DNA from: an uncultured Oscillibacter sp.
GTDB lineage: Bacteria > Bacillota_A > Clostridia > Oscillospirales > Oscillospiraceae
DNA: 7,654 nt
Direction: 5' to 3'
Assembly (NCBI GenBank): GCA_902462475.1
Contig: CABQCB010000075.1
Location: 1 to 7,654 of the forward strand
Part shown: positions 4,256 to 7,654 of the stretch, one piece after another
Layout of the letters: each line of letters opens with the position of its first letter
Position numbering within the stretch: the first letter of the stretch is position 1
Made by a program: the position numbers and the translations under genes
Notes under the pieces: generated by a model
What the model was told of the DNA's origin: nothing
Databases searched by the model: none
The model's input: only the letters and a program-made list of their open reading frames with translations

Positions 4256-6652
4256 TTACTGAAAATATGCCTGCAAGGCGTCATAGGCGCTTTGCCCGTC
4301 GGCGTCCGCCTGGGCCACCGCGGCGTCCAAAAACGCCTGATTTGCCTCCTCCAGCTGGATCGTCTCCATCCGTCCGCTGTCATTGAACTCCGTGAGCATC
4401 TGCGCAAAGAGGACCACGCTGTCCACGTACGCCTCCATCTCCTCGGGCTCCAGCTGGGCGCCCGCCTGGATATACAGCCGGGCAATGCTGTTCCACGCCC
4501 CCGGATTGGACGCCTCCTGCTCCAGACCGGTCTGACAGGCGTTGAAGAAGCCCGCAAAGTCCCGCAGGGGCAGATAGTAATAGGCCGCCACATAATAGCA
4601 GCTGTCAAACTCTCCGCTCTCCAGCAGCGTGGCAGCATAGCCGTTGGCGATGCCCCGTCCCGTGGTCGTCCCCAGCTGAAGGGCATTGACCATGGCAGTG
4701 GCCTGATACATGGAGTCGTCGTATACCTCCATCCGGTCCAGCGTCTGCAGCTTGGAGACAAACTCCGTACGGTTGAGGTCCTGCTCCTCCAGGCCGCTGA
4801 ACATGGCAGCCGCCGCCAAAGAGCTGACCTGCAGCGCAGAAAACACCACGGCCCCTGCCCAAAGGCAGACCGCAAGGCAGGTCCCGCCCAGTGCCGCCCG
4901 GCGGCTTTCGTCGGCCGCGTGATAGCGGACCACCATGGCGGCCAGGAGAACGAACACGGTCACCTGATACATCTGGGTGGACCAGACCACCTCCGTCATG
5001 GAGTGGGCGATCATCATGGTCATGCAGGCGGCAAAGAGCGCAAACTCCCCGCCCCGGTCCGCGTCCTTCCGGCGCCGGACCAGCAGCACAATGGCACTGC
5101 CAAGCAAAAACAAGAACGCCGCCAGTCCCACAACGCCGGCCTCATCCAGGATCTGGATGAACTGGTTGTGGATATACTTGGACTCATAGTAGAAGCTCTG
5201 CACTGCTGTCAGGCGGCCTTCCACACCGCCCACGCCCCAGCCGATCACGGGGCTTTGCTGCCACAGCTTCAATCCGTCCCGGAAAAAGACCAGCCGCTGG
5301 ATAAAGTTCTGGTTGGCCCACAGGCCCTGGAGCCGGTTGGCCGCAAAGCCCGGCAGCAGCTTGTAGCCCAGAGGCACCTCCGTGCCGTCGGACAGCGTGA
5401 CGGACTCCACCTCCCCATCGCAGGACATCTGGAACCACACCACGCGGGTGCCCTCTTCCACGGTGATCTCCGCCTGGGACAGAGGTCCTTCATAGAGCAC
5501 GGTCTCCTTGTGCATCATCAGCTGGGCCTCGTTCTGCGCGTAGATCCGCACCTGGGGATCCGCGCCCTCCACGGACACGGTATAGGTTCCGGCGTCGGGA
5601 TAGATCGCCCGCTCCACCGTCTCGCCCGCACTCAGCCGTATCGAGCCGGTGAGGTTGAACGCCAGTACGACATAGAGCACCACCGCAGCGGCCAGCACTC
5701 CGCCGGAGATGGCCACCGCCCGGCTCCGTCCTTCCATGGCCCCCACCAACTTCTGGCCCACGAAACGGTCCAGCGCCCAAATGAGGACGCCGCACACCGG
5801 TGCCAGCAGCACCGGCAGCACATTGCCCGTTCCCAAAAACGCATAGGCGCCGAAGGAACACACAAGCGTCACCAGCACGCACTCGATCATCAGCACAAAG
5901 GTCTCCAGCCGGGCGCCCCGGCCCACGCAGATGAGATACACCACGCACGTCAGGGCAAAGGAAGCCATGGCGCCCATGGAGAAAGAGAGGAAGAATGCCA
6001 GAGCCTCCACGCCCAGCGTCACCGCAGCGGCGGCACGCTCTTTTGCGCCGCCGGCCGTGCGGTAAAGATACAGTCCCAGCAAAAGGCCGAAGGCGATCAG
6101 ACCCGCGGAGACGTTGGCGTTGGAGAAAATGCCAGTGATGCGGACCCCTTCCTCATAGCCCATGGTCTCCAGAGGATAGCTGCACCCCAGCAGCTTCATC
6201 AGCGCAGAAAAGCCCCGGGTCAGCAGCTGGGAGCTGCCGGCCTCGATGCACAAAAGGGCCACCGCCGTCAAAACGCCGTGGAGCGACCACAAGAGCCTGC
6301 GCAGTCCGCCCTCCTCCGTCCGGGACAGCACCAGACCGAAAGCCGCCAGCGCCGCCAGCATCTTGGTGCTCTCCTGGGCGGCATAGGCGCCGAAGCTGCA
6401 CCAAAGTCCCGAGAGCAGATAGAGCAGGGCATAGAGCACCACGGCCCATGTCAGCGCTCCGCCGCGCATGCGCAGGTTTCTCATCCGTCCCACGGAGAGC
6501 ACCAGGGCCACAACCACCAGGCCCACGATGACCTGGCGGCTGATGCCGGTGATGGCCAGGAAGAGAAACAGCGGCAGCAAATACGAATACAAAGACCCCA
6601 GCACATCCCGGGACGGCGTCCCGCTTTGGGCCGGGCGTTGAAATTTAGCCAA
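4256..6652 (-). CDS. O-antigen ligase / Wzy-family polysaccharide polymerase with extracytoplasmic beta insert and C-terminal helical domain
   Basis: This 798-residue polytopic membrane protein is expected to use undecaprenyl-linked glycans outside the membrane, either polymerising them (Wzy) or ligating them to an acceptor (WaaL-like). Hydrophobic segments cover about residues 21-333 (some ten or eleven helices) and 508-611 (three or four more). Wzy_C-type signatures are FSMGAMASFALTCVVYLI (224-241) and, after the large loop, QQSPVIGWGVGG (465-476) with YIHNQFIQILDEAGVVGL (493-510), including the conserved H495. Residues about 340-430 form an inserted Thr/Val-alternating, beta-rich domain (GTYTVSVEG, VRIYAQN, VVWFQMS). 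Residues about 612-798 are soluble and helical, loosely TPR-like. The start is TTG at 6652-6650: an in-frame TGA lies nine bases upstream, GGGAG sits nine bases before, and the promoter is close. Ligase and polymerase cannot be separated by sequence. Confidence 0.9.
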   Translation of the reverse strand: MAKFQRPAQSGTPSRDVLGSLYSYLLPLFLFLAITGISRQVIVGLVVVALVLSVGRMRNLRMRGGALTWAVVLYALLYLLSGLWCSFGAYAAQESTKMLAALAAFGLVLSRTEEGGLRRLLWSLHGVLTAVALLCIEAGSSQLLTRGFSALMKLLGCSYPLETMGYEEGVRITGIFSNANVSAGLIAFGLLLGLYLYRTAGGAKERAAAAVTLGVEALAFFLSFSMGAMASFALTCVVYLICVGRGARLETFVLMIECVLVTLVCSFGAYAFLGTGNVLPVLLAPVCGVLIWALDRFVGQKLVGAMEGRSRAVAISGGVLAAAVVLYVVLAFNLTGSIRLSAGETVERAIYPDAGTYTVSVEGADPQVRIYAQNEAQLMMHKETVLYEGPLSQAEITVEEGTRVVWFQMSCDGEVESVTLSDGTEVPLGYKLLPGFAANRLQGLWANQNFIQRLVFFRDGLKLWQQSPVIGWGVGGVEGRLTAVQSFYYESKYIHNQFIQILDEAGVVGLAAFLFLLGSAIVLLVRRRKDADRGGEFALFAACMTMMIAHSMTEVVWSTQMYQVTVFVLLAAMVVRYHAADESRRAALGGTCLAVCLWAGAVVFSALQVSSLAAAAMFSGLEEQDLNRTEFVSKLQTLDRMEVYDDSMYQATAMVNALQLGTTTGRGIANGYAATLLESGEFDSCYYVAAYYYLPLRDFAGFFNACQTGLEQEASNPGAWNSIARLYIQAGAQLEPEEMEAYVDSVVLFAQMLTEFNDSGRMETIQLEEANQAFLDAAVAQADADGQSAYDALQAYFQ

Positions 6653-6687
6653 GGACCTTCACTCCCATACATAATAATTGCGGAGGT

Positions 6688-6716
6688 ATTATACATGCTT
6701 TCGCCTATATTTTCAA
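6688..6716 (-). promoter_or_regulatory. Sigma-A promoter of the O-antigen ligase-like gene
   Basis: On the minus strand TTGAAA (6716-6711) is followed after exactly 17 bp by a perfect TATAAT (6693-6688). Transcription would start near 6681, giving a leader of about 28 nt with GGGAG before the TTG start at 6652. The promoter lies just downstream of the pyruvate kinase terminator, so the ligase-like gene is an independent unit rather than part of a pyk operon. Confidence 0.88.
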
Positions 6717-6743
6717 CCATTTCCGGTAAAACCATACCTTGCC

Positions 6744-6779
6744 GAAAACGAAAAGCGCCCCCGGCAGTGCCGGAGGCGC
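6744..6779 (-). terminator. Intrinsic terminator of pyruvate kinase
   Basis: Arms 6755-6765 and 6769-6779 form an 11-bp stem with one U-G wobble and a 3-base loop (GCGCCTCCGGC, ACT, GCCGGGGGCGC on the minus strand). It is followed by TTTTCGTTTTC. It starts 15 bases after the pyk stop codon and lies before the ligase promoter. Confidence 0.88.
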
Positions 6780-6794
6780 CTGAGTTACTCTTTC

Positions 6795-7654
6795 TTATTC
6801 CGGCAGCGTCTGCACCACGCCGCGCACGCAGTCCACGGACACCCGGGTGCCGTCCTTGAGGCGGCGGGTGGCGTCGGCCGCCCCCACGATCACCGGCTTA
6901 TCCAGTGTCAGTCCCACGGTGGCCGTGTGGCAGTCGGCGCTGGCCTCCTCGCTGATGACGGCGGAGGCCTGCCGGATATAGGGCAGCAGGTCGTTGGTGG
7001 TGTAGGGCACCACCAGCACGTCGCCCTCCCGGAACTTCTCCGCCACTTCCTCCAGCGTGCGGCACACGCACAGCCGGCCGCTGGCCTTCTTGTCGCCGAT
7101 GCCGATGGCGTTGATGAGGGAACCGCCCACCTGCTGCACCCGGATCATGTTGGTGGTGCCGGCCACGCCCACGGGCACGCCGGCGGTGACCACCACCAGG
7201 TCTCCCTGGTGAACGATGCCTGCCTTTTCCGCAGCGGTGACAGCGAATTCCACCAGCTCGTCGGTATTGCTGGCGTAGGGCATGGTCACCGGCTCCACGC
7301 CCCAGTAAAGGGCCATCTGACGGCGCACCTGCTCATCCAGCAGCAGCGCCACGATGGTGGTACGGGGACGGAAGCGGCTGACCATCTGGGCGGTGACGCC
7401 CCGCTGGCTGACGGTAAGGATGGCGTCGGCACCGATGTCCATAGCGGTGGTGCAGGCGGCGTGGGCCATGGCGGTGGTGACGGACAGCCGCTCCTTGCCG
7501 GAGACCTTCAGGGGCTTTGCCCGGTCGATATTGGCCTCCGTCCGGCGGGCGATGGCGTCCATGGTGTGGACAGCTTCCACCGGATACTTGCCCGCGGCGG
7601 TCTCGCCGGAGAGCATGATGGCGGAGGTGCCGTCGTAGATGGCGTTGGCCACGT
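6795..7654 (-). CDS. pyk: Pyruvate kinase, C-terminal part (5' end outside the window)
   Basis: This enzyme makes ATP and pyruvate from phosphoenolpyruvate and ADP in the last step of glycolysis. About 286 residues are visible; the frame is open through the right edge and the N-terminal half, including most of the catalytic barrel, is missing. The fragment opens with the last barrel-strand region DGTSAIMLSGETAAGKYPVE (7-26). The allosteric C-terminal domain follows (about 40-172, ending TTNMIRVQ). An extra C-terminal PEP-utilizer-type domain then covers about 175-285, with the histidine segment DCHTATVGLTLDKPVIVG (240-257; H242). The extra domain is typical of Bacillus- and Clostridia-type pyruvate kinases, and H242 aligns with the swivelling-domain histidine, although in pyruvate kinases this domain is not known to be catalytic. 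The gene ends in TAA and its own terminator. GTG at 7652 is an internal valine, not a start. Confidence 0.96.
   Translation of the reverse strand, partial: VANAIYDGTSAIMLSGETAAGKYPVEAVHTMDAIARRTEANIDRAKPLKVSGKERLSVTTAMAHAACTTAMDIGADAILTVSQRGVTAQMVSRFRPRTTIVALLLDEQVRRQMALYWGVEPVTMPYASNTDELVEFAVTAAEKAGIVHQGDLVVVTAGVPVGVAGTTNMIRVQQVGGSLINAIGIGDKKASGRLCVCRTLEEVAEKFREGDVLVVPYTTNDLLPYIRQASAVISEEASADCHTATVGLTLDKPVIVGAADATRRLKDGTRVSVDCVRGVVQTLPE

Noticed and set aside
4226..4256. Possible minus-strand promoter TTGATG-15-TACATT for the tail-fibre-like gene
   Set aside because: The spacer is only 15 bp, the boxes are poor and the -10 candidate lies in the loop and stem of the ligase terminator.
4124..6859. 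A 911-residue open frame on the plus strand, antisense to the ligase-like gene
   Set aside because: It is in the codon-aligned antisense frame of 4256-6652, where a stop appears only opposite TTA, CTA or TCA codons, which this G+C-rich gene avoids. The His/Gln/Arg-rich translation has no domain, and the ligase gene has clear family motifs, a promoter and a terminator.
1..7654. CRISPR array, tRNA or insertion sequence
   Set aside because: I saw no regularly spaced repeats, no tRNA-like fold with CCA or T-loop consensus and no transposase motif on either strand.

Overview
The window is G+C-rich (62% by hand count of one sampled line) and densely coded. Genes carry strong GGAGG-type ribosome binding sites, sigma-A promoters with 17-bp spacing and compact intrinsic terminators. 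Together with a pyruvate kinase bearing the extra C-terminal PEP-utilizer-type domain and an EPS-type priming transferase, this points to a high-G+C member of the Clostridia, probably an Oscillospiraceae-like gut anaerobe. That placement is inference; no rRNA or tRNA gene is present.

Layout, left to right. At the left edge, on the minus strand, lies the 5' part of a glutamyl-Q tRNA(Asp) synthetase (gluQ, 1-548). Upstream of it on the same strand is a WcaJ/EpsL-type polyprenyl-phosphate sugar-1-phosphate transferase (595-1974), with a terminator hairpin between the two. A 128-bp intergenic region (1975-2102) carries two well-formed promoters back to back. One drives the priming transferase and the other drives a GT4-family glycosyltransferase on the plus strand (2103-3209). 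The glycosyltransferase ends in a perfect 21-bp-arm bidirectional terminator shared with a convergent two-gene minus-strand unit: a phage-tail-fibre-like protein (3367-4125) and a 41-residue protein (3245-3370) coupled to it by a GTGA overlap. Next, on the minus strand, is a 798-residue O-antigen ligase/Wzy-like membrane protein (4256-6652) with its own promoter and terminator. The right edge holds the C-terminal half of pyruvate kinase (6795-7654), also minus strand with its own terminator.

Read together, the central region is a small polysaccharide-assembly locus set between two housekeeping genes. The priming transferase would load the first sugar onto undecaprenyl phosphate, the GT4 enzyme would extend it, and the Wzy/WaaL-like protein would polymerise or ligate the product outside the membrane. 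No flippase or chain-length regulator is visible here. The tail-fibre-like gene and its small partner are the odd element. They look like phage-derived receptor-binding material, with no other phage gene in view, placed among genes that build a surface glycan. The C-terminal half of the fibre gene is also clearly lower in G+C than its coiled-coil half.

I see no CRISPR array, insertion sequence, tRNA or rRNA. No stretch above 300 bases lacks a gene. The four intergenic gaps (46, 128, 130 and 142 bp) are accounted for by promoters, terminators and one unexplained perfect dyad at 4183-4204.
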